From: CALAED01 sp035765195
GTDB lineage: Bacteria > Actinomycetota > Actinomycetes > Streptosporangiales > Streptosporangiaceae
DNA length: 64,000 nt
Assembly: GCA_035765195.1 (NCBI GenBank)
Contig: DASTYC010000023.1
Span: forward strand, 62,001-126,000
Reading direction: 5' to 3'
Shown: positions 33,535 to 42,695 of the stretch, piece by piece
How the letters are laid out: the number at the start of each line of letters is the position of its first letter
Position numbering within the stretch: position 1 is the stretch's first letter
Program-made: the position numbers and the translations under genes
The notes under the pieces: generated by a model
Seen by the model: only the letters and a program-made list of their open reading frames with translations
The model's database searches: none
Told to the model about the DNA's origin: nothing

Positions 33535-33917
33535 ATTGGGGCGCCCTCCAAATCGCCGCTCCGGCTCGGCTGTCGAGCGGCGCAACCGTATCGAATCAGT
33601 ACCTCCCTCAATTGTCCCGGATGATTAGCAGAAGGGCAATGTGCGGGCAATAGCAGATTCGTGCGAAGGAATGACAAGAGAATCAAAGGGCAACTGCAGA
33701 GGAACTACAAATCGGCAGGTCAGCCGCCATGGAATGCAACTGCACGGTGTCTTATTAATTGTCCGGGATCGGGGCCGTGGTGCGATACGATTGAACAATA
33801 ATTGTGCTTCAGCCTGGCCATGAGCTCGACCGGAGCCGGGCTGCTCGAAGAAGACGGCGATTGCGACAGTTCTCCGGTCCCGACGGCCGGACGCTGACAG
33901 AAGATTGAGGCAGAGCC
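33535..33917. promoter_or_regulatory. Divergent promoter region between nuoB and the LuxR-type regulator
   Basis: This 383-bp gap is markedly richer in A/T than the genes around it, especially 33600-33810, and contains no supported gene. It should hold the promoters of the nuoB-nuoD pair and of the regulator. This layout is compatible with direct control of the respiratory genes by that regulator; I see no clear operator. Confidence 0.55.
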
Positions 33918-34904
33918 ATGGATTTGAGCCCTCTTGGGATCTCCCCCACAGAGGAGGACGTCTACCGGTTCTTCCTTGAGCATCCGAACCGGGGACTTCC
34001 CGACGTCGGACCCGAACTCGGGTTGGACTGCGACACGGTGGAAGGCGCCGTCGAGCAGCTCGAGCGCCTCGGGCTGCTCGACGCCTCCCAATGCCACCGC
34101 GTCCGTTCGGCCGATCCGCAGGACGCGATAGAGCACCTGATAGAGCAACGGATCGGCGAGCTCAACGACGAGATCCGGCAGGTGCTCGCGGCCCGCGCCA
34201 CCGTGCCCATGCTCCGCGACACACAGCAGCGCGCCGACGAGGCCGACTGTTCGCCCAACGTCGAGCGGGTCAGCGGCTCCGACCTCATCCTCAAGCGGGT
34301 CGAGGACCTGGCCTTCTTCTGCCATCAAGAGTCGCTCGCGCTATGGCCGGCGACCACGCCGGTGGAGAAGGGTCCCGAACGGGCCCGGCCGCTCGACCTG
34401 CGGGCGCTGCGACGGGGCATCGGGCTCCAGTCGGTCTATCACCGCAAATGTCTCGATGACCCCCACATCGCCGCCAATCTCCGAGACATCGTCTCGCTCG
34501 GCGCCCAGGTGCGCGTCACGGAGAACGAGATCGACTGGCTGCTGGTCTACGACCGTACGGTGGCGGTGGTGCCCGCCGACCCCGAGCGACGCGAGCGCGG
34601 CGCGCTGCTGGTCCGCGAGCCGGGCCTCGTCGCCCAGCTGGTCACGCACTTTCGCGGCATCTGGGACTCCGCCAAGGACATCCACGACTACATCGACGCG
34701 GACACCCCCGACAGCATGCTTTCCGAGCATGAACGGATGGTCCTCGAGGCATTGGCCACGGCGGACAAGGACGAGGCCGCGGCCCGCCAGATGGGCGTGT
34801 CGGTCCGTACGTTCCGCCGCTACGTCTCGGACCTCATGATGCGTCTCGGCGCCGCCAACCGGTTCCACGCCGCCCTCAAGGCCAAGGAAAAGGGCTGGAT
34901 GTAA
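33918..34904 (+). CDS. LuxR-family transcriptional regulator with N-terminal TrmB-like domain
   Basis: A 328-residue regulator. Residues about 1-60 resemble a TrmB-type winged helix (EDVYRFFLEHP, VEQLERLGLL); the middle third has the phospholipase-D-like look of this group (VYHRKCLDD, GAQVRVTENEIDWLLVYDRTVAVV); the C-terminal 60 residues are a LuxR-type helix-turn-helix (LSEHERMVLEALATADKDEAAARQMGVSVRTFRRYVSDLMMRLG shape). Such proteins are common pathway-specific regulators in actinomycete clusters. It is divergent from nuoB-nuoD and is followed by a shared terminator. It may activate the locus or the respiratory copies. Confidence 0.87.
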   Translation: MDLSPLGISPTEEDVYRFFLEHPNRGLPDVGPELGLDCDTVEGAVEQLERLGLLDASQCHRVRSADPQDAIEHLIEQRIGELNDEIRQVLAARATVPMLRDTQQRADEADCSPNVERVSGSDLILKRVEDLAFFCHQESLALWPATTPVEKGPERARPLDLRALRRGIGLQSVYHRKCLDDPHIAANLRDIVSLGAQVRVTENEIDWLLVYDRTVAVVPADPERRERGALLVREPGLVAQLVTHFRGIWDSAKDIHDYIDADTPDSMLSEHERMVLEALATADKDEAAARQMGVSVRTFRRYVSDLMMRLGAANRFHAALKAKEKGWM

Positions 34905-35072
34905 CCCCAAGCCCTGGGAAGCAGGCGCTTCCCGCGAGGACGCGAGGACGCGGCCGACTCAGGGCCGCGTCCGCGGTGACGGGGGCGCCGGCCTCCGGTG
35001 ATGTGCCGTCGAGCCCTCGTCCGGTTCGGTGGCGGAATCACTTGGGTTCCGATGACGAGTTCCGATGACGAA

Positions 35073-35105
35073 AGGTGAGCCGCCCCATGTCGGGGCGGCT
35101 CACCT
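35073..35105. terminator. Long perfect hairpin between regulator and qcrB
   Basis: A 14-bp perfect stem (AGGTGAGCCGCCCC and its complement) with a 5-nt loop, followed on the minus strand by TTT. It lies 34 bp after the qcrB stop on the minus strand and can also stop plus-strand transcripts from the regulator. The rest of 34905-35138 holds only a short direct repeat, GTTCCGATGACGA, twice. Confidence 0.85.
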
Positions 35106-35138
35106 GTCTCTCGTCGGGCTTGCCGGGCGCCGCGTCCG

Positions 35139-36815
35139 TCAGGCGTCGTCCGGCGGGTTGAGCTCGCGCCGTCCCGAGGAGTTCCCCGAGGTGACCTGGC
35201 CGGCGAGCCGCGGGTCGGGCTCGTCGTCGTCATGGCCGTTCAGCGTGGGCACGCCGCCCTTGTGGTACGCCTCGTTCAGCCGTACGCGCAGCTTGGTGAC
35301 GGCGCGAGTGAGCGGCCGTCGTTGCTCGGGCGCCGCGACACCGTTGCCGTCGGTCTCGTCTATGGTGACGCGCGGCATCGGCTTCTTGCTGAAGACGACG
35401 GCTCGCTCCGTCTCCTGCAGCGGGCGGGTGGCCTCGGTGAAACGGCCGTCCGGGCCCATCTTGATCTGCCCGATCTCGAGGCCGTGCGAGGCCAGCTCGC
35501 TGTCGCGGCGCTGCAGGCCGATGCAGATCCGGTAGGCCACGATGTAGGCCAGCACCGGGCCGATGATTATCGCGCCGCGGAAGAACCAGGTGGTGGCGAA
35601 CAGATCCACCTGGAACGTCGTGGAGATGATGTCGTTGCCGCCTGCGGCCCACAGGATCCCGTAGAAGGCGATGCCGGCCGCGCCCAGACCGGTGCGGAAC
35701 GGGGCGTTACGCGGGCGGTCGAGCGTGTGGTGGTAGCGGTAGTCGTTGAGGAGCCATTTCTCCAGGAACGGGTACAGCGCCAGCCCGCCGAACAAGATCC
35801 CTGGCACCACCAGCGCCGGGATCGCCACGCTCAACGTGAGCGTATGCCCCAGCACGGTCAGCTCGGCGGACGGCATGATGCGCAGCGCGCCCTCCAGGAA
35901 CCCCAGGTACCAGTCGGGCTGCGAACCCGCTGTGATCTCCGAGGGGTTGTACGGCCCGAACAGCCAGACCGGGTTGATCTGGAAGGTGCTGGCCAGCAGT
36001 ATCGTCACGCCCGACACGGCCAGCAGGAACGCCGTGGTCTTGGCGATGAAGACCGGGAAGAAGGGGTAGCCGACGACGTTGCGCTCGCGGCGGCGGTGCC
36101 CGGGGAACTGGGTGTGCTTGAGCCGCCAGGTCAGTATCACCGCGTGCAACGGGATCAGCGCCGCGAGAATCCCCGGGATGAGCAGCACGTGCACGATGTA
36201 GAGCCGGGTGATGAAGTCCTCACCGGGGAACTCGCTGCCAAAGAGGAAGGTCAGCAGGTAGCTGCCGACGATCGGGATGGCCGCCACGGTGCCGGCGAAG
36301 ATCCGCAGACCCGTCCCCGAGAGCAGGTCGTCGGGGAGCGAGTAGCCGGCGAAGCCTTCGGCGAAGGCCAGGATCATCAGCACCATGCCGATCAGCCAGC
36401 TGATCTCACGCGGCTTGCGGTAGGAGCCGGTGAAGAAGTGGCGAAGCATGTGAATGAGGATCGCGCCGATGAACAGCACCGCGGACCAGTGATGGATCTG
36501 CCGGACCAGCAGCCCGCCGCGCACGTCGAAACTGAGACGGAGGGTCGAGGCGTAGGCCTCGCTCATGTGCACGCCGTTGAGCTTCGTGTAGGAGCCCTCG
36601 TACGGTACGACCGTCATGCCCGGCTTGAAGAAGAACGTCAGGAAGATGCCGGTCAGCAGCAGGACCACGAACGAGTACATCGCGATCTCACCGAGCAGGA
36701 AGGACCAGTGATCAGGAAAGGCCTTCCGCATCACGGTGATGCCCCACTTGCCACCGCCGAAGCGATCATCGACCGTCCGGCCGGCTCCACCTAGCGCCTT
36801 GCCGGTCGCGCTCAT
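35139..36815 (-). CDS. qcrB: Cytochrome bc1 complex cytochrome b subunit, isolated copy
   Basis: A 558-residue multi-helix membrane protein with the extended C-terminal cytoplasmic tail of actinobacterial QcrB. Heme-ligand histidines are seen around H108/H109, H122, H209 and H224, and the Qo-site motif is PDWY at residues 300-303 (PEWY in mitochondria). It binds quinol and is the target of many respiratory inhibitors. The usual qcrC and qcrA neighbours are missing, so it must work with subunits encoded elsewhere, replacing the housekeeping cytochrome b. Its presence beside nuoB-nuoD fits a resistance role against a quinone-site inhibitor. No premature stop or missing ligand is apparent. Confidence 0.93.
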   Translation of the reverse strand: MSATGKALGGAGRTVDDRFGGGKWGITVMRKAFPDHWSFLLGEIAMYSFVVLLLTGIFLTFFFKPGMTVVPYEGSYTKLNGVHMSEAYASTLRLSFDVRGGLLVRQIHHWSAVLFIGAILIHMLRHFFTGSYRKPREISWLIGMVLMILAFAEGFAGYSLPDDLLSGTGLRIFAGTVAAIPIVGSYLLTFLFGSEFPGEDFITRLYIVHVLLIPGILAALIPLHAVILTWRLKHTQFPGHRRRERNVVGYPFFPVFIAKTTAFLLAVSGVTILLASTFQINPVWLFGPYNPSEITAGSQPDWYLGFLEGALRIMPSAELTVLGHTLTLSVAIPALVVPGILFGGLALYPFLEKWLLNDYRYHHTLDRPRNAPFRTGLGAAGIAFYGILWAAGGNDIISTTFQVDLFATTWFFRGAIIIGPVLAYIVAYRICIGLQRRDSELASHGLEIGQIKMGPDGRFTEATRPLQETERAVVFSKKPMPRVTIDETDGNGVAAPEQRRPLTRAVTKLRVRLNEAYHKGGVPTLNGHDDDEPDPRLAGQVTSGNSSGRRELNPPDDA

Positions 36816-37069
36816 CTCGAAGGACCTCCCGCTCGTCGACTTCTATCGGCAGGCCGTATACCCCTGAGGCACTACCTGACATTCATTAAGCACTCCGCCA
36901 AGGCTAACCCTTATTTGCTACGTGTGAAGCGACTGAACCAAGCCTTGATTTACCGCTGCGGTGCACCCAACATGGATTTAACGTAAATCTGTTGTTGGCG
37001 CCGGCCCAGGTCGGAGGCGATCCGCCCGGGGGTTGTCCTCATTGACTCGACCGAATAGCTTTTAGAATT

Positions 37070-37633
37070 ATGGATGTGTCGGCAGCCAATGAACGCGATA
37101 TTCTGCGAGCCACCGTGGCGCTCTGCCAGGAAAAGGGTTATGACGAGGTCGGCTTCGCGACTGTGGCGGCCGCGACCGGCGTGTCCGTCGCCGAGCTGAA
37201 CGAGCGGTGGAGCACCGAGAGCGCGTTGGTGATCGACGCGTTCCGCGCGGCGGTCGCGCGCGACCTGGCCTTCCCTGACACCGGTGATTTCGGGGCTGAC
37301 CTGCGGACTCAGCTGGCCGCGATCGCGCGCATATTCCATGACCCGGCGCTCGGTCCCCACCTCGCCCGAGTTATCGGCGAAGGGCAACGCGACCCGGTTG
37401 TGGCGGCGCAGTTCCTGGAGCGGGTTTACACGCCCAACCGCGCCGCGGCGCGTGCTCGGTTCCAAAGCGCCCAAGCCGCGGGGCAACTCCGCCGTGACGT
37501 CGAACTGGACGCCGCGATCGACCTTGCCTTCGCGCCGTTCTGGTTTCGGCTGTTGGTCAAGTCGGGCGAAAATAATGAGGACTACGTCAACTCAATCGTC
37601 GAACTCGCCAAACGCGCATTGGAAGTGCCATGA
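37070..37633 (+). CDS. TetR family transcriptional regulator (first copy)
   Basis: A 187-residue regulator with a TetR N-terminal helix-turn-helix (residues about 10-55; GFATVAAATGVSVAELNERW) and a ligand-binding C-terminal domain. The C-terminal part shares the FPDTGD-x-x-ADL-x-TQL pattern and general layout with the TetR protein at 45380-46015, so both belong to one subfamily. It is divergent from qcrB across 254 bp and could control it. The ribosome site is poor, as often for regulators. The effector is unknown; the pathway product is an obvious candidate. Confidence 0.87.
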   Translation: MDVSAANERDILRATVALCQEKGYDEVGFATVAAATGVSVAELNERWSTESALVIDAFRAAVARDLAFPDTGDFGADLRTQLAAIARIFHDPALGPHLARVIGEGQRDPVVAAQFLERVYTPNRAAARARFQSAQAAGQLRRDVELDAAIDLAFAPFWFRLLVKSGENNEDYVNSIVELAKRALEVP

Positions 37634-37873
37634 GCGGGCGGTTCTGCGCGCCCGCTCAATCCGGCGCGACCAGCGGTATTGACGCGGTCCGGGGTCGCGC
37701 CGACGCCAACGGCCTTGGCGAACACAAATTTGCCCCCCTGATAGCTATGGTCTGCCAGCCGTCTGCTCTGCTGATGGCCGCCTGCACGTCCGTACGCTCG
37801 GGGGATGCCGGAAATGGCCGAGAAGGAGCCAGTCCCTGTCGTCCAGCGCCTATGGCCGGTGGAGGTCGGTCGA

Positions 37874-38188
37874 ATGTCCAAGAATCGGCGCAACCCTGAC
37901 GCCTCGATCCGGGATGCCGAGACCGAGCTGGCCGATCGGATCGACCATCAGTTGCGAAGCGCCATGCTCGTCTTGACTCCGCTGGAGCGCGCGATATTGG
38001 CCCTGCACAACGGCTTCGCCTTCAGCCACGCCGAGGTGGCCGAGATCCTCGGTATCGATGAGGCCAAAGTGGCGTCGGTGGTCGAGGACTTGCGGCCGCG
38101 CCTGCGCGACATGGGCCCGTTGGCCGACAAAAGAGCTGGTCATCCGGGTGATGGCGCCGATGGGCGCGATGGTCCGGAGAAGCGCTGA
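37874..38188 (+). CDS. Small protein with a sigma-70 region 4-like helix-turn-helix
   Basis: A 104-residue protein. Residues about 35-82 (LTPLERAILALHNGF, SHAEVAEILGID, VASVVEDLRPRLRDMG) match region 4 of sigma factors, which contacts the -35 element, but there is no region 2, so it cannot act as a full sigma factor. It may be an anti-sigma-like or accessory DNA-binding protein, or a truncated relict. The start at 37874 is chosen because GGAGG lies just before it; an ATG 23 codons earlier lacks one. It precedes the response regulator in the same direction, 179 bp apart. Confidence 0.65.
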   Translation: MSKNRRNPDASIRDAETELADRIDHQLRSAMLVLTPLERAILALHNGFAFSHAEVAEILGIDEAKVASVVEDLRPRLRDMGPLADKRAGHPGDGADGRDGPEKR

Positions 38189-38367
38189 CGGACGGCATCC
38201 TTCCCTCGGCCGACCGGTGGCCCCAGCCTCTGGCGCAAAGAGTCCTGTGGACTCTGTAAAGTAAACCTTTTGCCGTGGGGTCAACGGATGGCTAGATAAA
38301 AGTGTGGAGGGCTCAGGCTCGCCACACGCAACCTGTCGCCAACGACGGAACCGCAACGGAACCTTAA

Positions 38368-39138
38368 ATGAACGTCCTCATCGTGGAAGACGACGAGCAG
38401 ATAGCCGACGCACTGGAGGACGCGCTGACCCGGCATGGACATCAGACCGTGCAGGCGTCCACCGCGGCGGAGGCCCTGACAATTGTCCACAACGCACAGT
38501 TGATCTTGCTAGACCTCGAGTTGCCCGACCTTGACGGTCACGAGTTGTGCCGGCGGCTGCGTCGCCAGATGGACACTCCGATCATCGTCGTCACCGGACG
38601 CGATGACGAGGTCGATCGGGTCATGGCCCTCCACCTGGGGGCCGACGACTACGTGGTGACGCCGTTCAGCCGGCACGAACTGATCGCCAGGATCGTGGCC
38701 GTGTCGCGACGTGCCTTTCGGCCCGCCGTGCCCAAGGACGTGGCGCCCGCGGGCGACGCTCCTGCCGCTCTTGACGACGATGGTTCCTCGACGCTCCGCC
38801 TGGGCGAGCTTCAGCTCGACCTGCGGGCCCGGCGCGCCTTCGTCGGGGCGAGACAGGTCCAGCTCACGCGTAAGGAGTTCGACCTGTTGAGCCTGCTCAT
38901 GGAGGACTCGGGAGCGGTACGTACCCGGGAAGAGATCATCACCAAGGTGTGGGACGAGAACTGGCATGGCTCGACCCGCACACTCGACGTGCACATCGGC
39001 TCCCTGCGCACCAAGCTGGGGGACACCCGGTGGATCGAGACCGTCCGCGGTGTCGGTTATCGCGTCGAAGAGCCCGAGCCCACCGCGGCGGAAGCCGTGC
39101 CGGACACGGCCCCCGTCGTGTCCGCCGCCGGCAACTGA
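38368..39138 (+). CDS. OmpR-family response regulator with altered receiver site
   Basis: A 256-residue regulator: receiver domain (residues 1-110) and winged-helix output domain (about 150-240; RKEFDLLSLLMED, TLDVHIGSLRTKLGD, TVRGVGYRVEE). The receiver has the acidic pair (EDDE), the phosphoacceptor Asp in LLDLELPD and the Thr in VVTGRD, but the invariant Lys is Thr in DDYVVTPFS, a one-base change from AAG to ACG. Such receivers often do not respond to normal phosphorylation. No histidine kinase is nearby. It may be an orphan regulator, perhaps controlled by ligand binding as in some antibiotic clusters. There is no strong ribosome site before the ATG at 38368. Confidence 0.88.
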   Translation: MNVLIVEDDEQIADALEDALTRHGHQTVQASTAAEALTIVHNAQLILLDLELPDLDGHELCRRLRRQMDTPIIVVTGRDDEVDRVMALHLGADDYVVTPFSRHELIARIVAVSRRAFRPAVPKDVAPAGDAPAALDDDGSSTLRLGELQLDLRARRAFVGARQVQLTRKEFDLLSLLMEDSGAVRTREEIITKVWDENWHGSTRTLDVHIGSLRTKLGDTRWIETVRGVGYRVEEPEPTAAEAVPDTAPVVSAAGN

Positions 39139-39296
39139 CCACCAGGGCCCCGGGGGCCACAAGGTCGCATCGAGGAGCGCTCCGCGCTCGTGGCCGGTTA
39201 CCGGGCTGGGTGAAGCACCGCAGCACACCCGGCCCGGCGACCGGCCATACCCTCCCCCGCCCCGCCCTGCGGCGTCCTCGGTGGCTCCGCGGCGGA

Positions 39297-40122
39297 TCAG
39301 GTGGTCCGGCGGCGCTTGAGGCGGGCGAGCCGGGTGCAGATCGCGTTGAGCTCATCGTCGTCGGGATTCCAGCCGCGGCGAACAGAGCCGTCATGAGCGC
39401 CGCGAGGAACGGGTAGGGCGTGGCGAGCACGTCGGCCTTGGTGACCACGATGAGCTCCCAGCCCAGCTCCTCGCGGAGCCAGCGACGGCGCGACTCGTCG
39501 TGCTCTCGGTCGCGAGGCGCCACGTGGTGTCGTTCGCCGTCGTATTCGACCCCGACACGGTGGGCCGGATAGCCGAGGTCGATGAGCAGATCCGGGCCCA
39601 GCGGCCCCGGCACCGAGACCTGCGCCCGCGGTCGCGGGAATCCGGCGTCGACGATCACGGTGCGGGTCCAGCTCTCACCCGGCAGCATCGCGCCGCGGTC
39701 GCCCAGCGCGAGCACCTCTCGCAACTGCCTGGCGTTGCGCTCGCCCGCGCAGGCCTGCGCCCGCGCCGCGAGCACGCCCGAGTCAACGCCGGCGCGCAGG
39801 AACTGATCGAGCGCGGCGACCGCCTGGAGGCGGGGCAGCCATCGGGCGCAGTCGAGCGCCGTGCGCTCTCGCGACGTCACCCGGGTGCGGTCGAGCCGGA
39901 CCACATCGTCGCCCGCGCAGTCGGCGACGTAACACCGGCAGCCCTCCCGGCGCGGCGGCGATCGACCGGGCGGAACGAGCACCTCGACGGGCCAGTCGCC
40001 CGGCGACACGCCGGGAGCCGCCGGCTCAGCACGACCGCCCGTGCCCGCAGGTCGCGCAACTCGGCGAGCGGAGGGGACGCGTCGATGATGAGCTGCCCGC
40101 GGCCCGCTTGCGTTCGATTCAT
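39297..40122 (-). pseudogene. Frameshifted DUF559/AbiEi-like protein gene
   Basis: A coherent protein emerges only if three frames are joined. The frame from ATG 40122 reads MNRTQAGRGQ to AVVLSRR; a second frame then carries DWPVEVLVPP, TSRERTALDCARWLP and the endonuclease-like VGVEYDGERHH and WELIVVTKADVL; a third frame gives the C-terminal WNPDDDELNAICTRLARLK and stop at 39297. The shifts fall near 40015 and 39372. The N-terminal part is also shorter than usual. It is either a decayed gene or an assembly-error zone. The family has a restriction-endonuclease-like fold, and its role is uncertain. Confidence 0.7.
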
Positions 40123-40213
40123 GGCGTCGAGTGTCGGCGGGGTCGGGGCGGCCAGGCGAGTGGAACCACGTTCTGTGGACAGCGCGCGGCGAGCGCCCGA
40201 TTGAAGATGATTT

Positions 40214-40799
40214 GTGGCAAACGCGAACAACTTTGCCTGTGCGCCCCAGGCGGCGCGACCGCCCGCCGCCAAGACCGCGTTGCTGATCGGGCCGCTGCTG
40301 GCGGGCGCGGCGGTGGCCGTGGCGCTCGGCGTGTACGTGCAGAGTGCACGCCCCCACCGGCGTCGCGGTCAACGTGGCCGGCTTCTCCGGCCCGCAGGAG
40401 GCGAAGTCGTGGCTGGCGACGGTCTCGGCGGCCTTCGTGCTCATCCAGCTGGCCTCGGCCCTGGTGCTGTACGGCAAGGTGCGGTTCGTCCGGGCGTCGT
40501 CCTGGATCGGCGGCCTGCATCGCTGGTCGGGCCGGATCGCCTTCCTCGTCGCCGTGCCCGTCGCCGTGCACTGCCTCTACGCGCTGGGCTTCCAGTCGGC
40601 AGAGCCGCGCGTGCTGATCCACTCGCTGCTCGGGTGCCTGTTCTTCGGCGCGTTCACCACCAAGATGCTCTCGCTTCGTAAAGACGGCCTGCCCGGCTGG
40701 GCCCTGCCCCTGCTCGGCGGCGTCGCCTTCATGGGCATGGTCGGCCTGTGGCTGAGCGCATCCCTGTGGTTCTTCACCACCTCCGGCGTCCACCTGTAA
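40214..40799 (+). pseudogene. Small membrane protein (DUF6529-like), apparently frameshifted
   Basis: From the GTG at 40214 the first frame encodes a soluble head and one helix (LLIGPLLAGAAVAVALGVYV). The next frame, from about 40344, continues with APTGVAVNV, SWLATVSAAFVLIQL and three more helices to 40799, as expected for one four-helix protein. A one-base shift near 40335-40343 would join them. If the shift is real, only a 151-residue protein from GTG 40344 could be made. Function unknown; related proteins have a small cytochrome-b561-like look. Confidence 0.55.
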
Positions 40800-40888
40800 G
40801 CCCCCCGGCGCCGCGTTCCGCGCGGGCGATCTCGCGGGCGAAAAATCAGTCGCTGGGCCGGCGAGCGGCTCGTTAGCCTCGATCGGTC

Positions 40889-42586
40889 ATGCGTGAACTT
40901 CCCCTGCCGGACCCCGGTCCGGCCGATCATCGCTCGCCGCTGCGCTACCTGCTCTGGGTGGCGCGGCGGCTGCTGCCGTCCCTGTGCGCCGGCATGGGCT
41001 GCGGCATCGTCTGGATGGTCACGCAGGCGCTGATGCCGGCCACCATCGGACAGGCGATCGACTCCGGCCTGACCGGTCGCGACGTCGGCGCGCTGGCGAT
41101 GTGGTCGGGCGCGTTGCTGGCGCTGGGCGTCGGCACCGCCGTCGCCGGGCTGATGCGGCACCGGTTCGTGGTGTTCAACTGGCTGGCCGGCGCCTACCTC
41201 ACCATCCAGGTGGTGACCCGGCAGGCGACGCGGCTCGGCGCCACGTTGCCCAAGCGGCTGGCCACGGGCGAGGTGGTCAGCGTCGGCATCGCCGACATCT
41301 CGCATGTCGGCAACGCGCTCGACGTCACCGCGCGCGCCGCCGGGGCGGTGGTGTCCATCGCGGTGATCGGGGTCATCCTGCTGCTCGCCTCGCCGGTGCT
41401 CGGGCTCCTCGTGCTGCTCGGCGTACCGCTGATGGCTGCCGCGGTGGCGCCGCTGCTGCGCCCGCTCCATCGCGCGCAGCAGCACCAGCGCGAGCTGGTC
41501 GGCCGGCTCACCACCCGGTCCGGCGACATCGTGGCGGGGCTGCGCGTGCTGCGCGGGATCGGCGGCGAGCAGGTCTTCGCCGACCGCTACCGCGCCGAGT
41601 CGCAGGCCGTACGGTGGGCAGGCGTGCGGGTGGCCAGGGCCGACGCGCTCCTGGACGCCGCGCAGGTCCTGCTGCCCGGGCTGCTGGTGGCGCTCGTCAC
41701 CTGGCTGGGCGCTCGGTTCGCGATGGACGGGAAGATCTCCGTGGGCCAGCTCGTCGCGTTCTACGGCTACGCGTTCTTCCTCATCCAGCCGATGCGGACG
41801 CTCACCGAGGCCGCCGACAAGGTCACCAAGGCGCTGGTGTCCGCCGGCCGGGTCGTACGGATCCTCGCGATGCGTCCCGAACTCTCCGACGAGGGAACGG
41901 CCGCCGCGCCGGGACGGGCCGACCTGGTGGACATCGCCTCCGGGCTCGTGGTCCGGCCGGGGCGGCTGCTCGCCGTGGCCGCCGCCGATCCCGCCGACGC
42001 ACTGGCCATCGCCGACCGGCTGAGCCGTTTCGCCGATGGCGAGGTCGCCTGGGGCGCGGTACGCCTGCGTGACGTGCCCATGGAGACGGTACGGCGCCGC
42101 ATCCTCGTCGCCACCAACGACGACCGGCTGTTCTCCGGGCGGCTGGGCGAGGAACTCACCGCCGGCGCCGACGTTGCCGACGCCGACCGGCTCAGGACGG
42201 CGCTGCACGCGGCGTGCGCCGAGGACCTCGTGGACGACGTCGGCCTCGACAGCCAGATCGCCGGCGGCGGCCGCGAGTTCTCCGGCGGCCAGCAGCAGCG
42301 GCTGCGGCTGGCCAGGGCGCTGGCGACCGATCCGGACGTACTGATCCTGGTGGAGCCGACCAGCGCGGTCGACGCGCACACCGAGGCCCGCATCGCCGCC
42401 CGGCTGGGCAAGGCCCGCGGCGGACGGACCACGATCGTGTGCACCACCAGCCCGCTCGTCCTCGACCGCGCCGACCACATCGCCTACGTGGAGAACGGGT
42501 CGGTCATCGCCGAGGGCACCCACCGCGACCTGCTCGCCACCGAGCCGCGCTACGCGGCGACGGTCACCAGAGAAGAGTCCGAGTGA
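40889..42586 (+). CDS. ABC exporter half-transporter with degenerate Walker A
   Basis: A 565-residue fused membrane-ATPase protein: six helices (about residues 20-310) and a nucleotide-binding domain. The signature motif is intact (EFSGGQQQR), but the Walker A P-loop is missing (the position reads AAADPADALA) and the Walker B Asp is Val (LILVEPTSAVD). This is the non-catalytic-lobe partner of a heterodimeric exporter; the gene at 42696-44429 supplies the intact Walker A. It is 109 bp upstream of its partner in the same direction. The substrate could be a peptide, lipid or drug; it lies outside the obvious cluster core. Confidence 0.92.
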   Translation: MRELPLPDPGPADHRSPLRYLLWVARRLLPSLCAGMGCGIVWMVTQALMPATIGQAIDSGLTGRDVGALAMWSGALLALGVGTAVAGLMRHRFVVFNWLAGAYLTIQVVTRQATRLGATLPKRLATGEVVSVGIADISHVGNALDVTARAAGAVVSIAVIGVILLLASPVLGLLVLLGVPLMAAAVAPLLRPLHRAQQHQRELVGRLTTRSGDIVAGLRVLRGIGGEQVFADRYRAESQAVRWAGVRVARADALLDAAQVLLPGLLVALVTWLGARFAMDGKISVGQLVAFYGYAFFLIQPMRTLTEAADKVTKALVSAGRVVRILAMRPELSDEGTAAAPGRADLVDIASGLVVRPGRLLAVAAADPADALAIADRLSRFADGEVAWGAVRLRDVPMETVRRRILVATNDDRLFSGRLGEELTAGADVADADRLRTALHAACAEDLVDDVGLDSQIAGGGREFSGGQQQRLRLARALATDPDVLILVEPTSAVDAHTEARIAARLGKARGGRTTIVCTTSPLVLDRADHIAYVENGSVIAEGTHRDLLATEPRYAATVTREESE

Positions 42587-42695
42587 GCGCCCCGCGGCGC
42601 CGCACCGGGCCGCACCGAATCCGAATCTGACTTCCCCGGCCGTCCGGAGCACGAGTCCCCGTGAGGCCGCTGACCGAGAAGACAAACGAACAGCC

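Noticed and set aside
37874..38188. Complete ECF sigma factor
   Set aside because: Only a region 4-like segment is present; region 2 is missing upstream in every frame.
38939..40477. 512-residue minus-strand open frame taken as one gene
   Set aside because: Only its middle part looks like protein; the ends run antisense to the response regulator and into non-coding sequence. The real gene needs frame changes at both ends.
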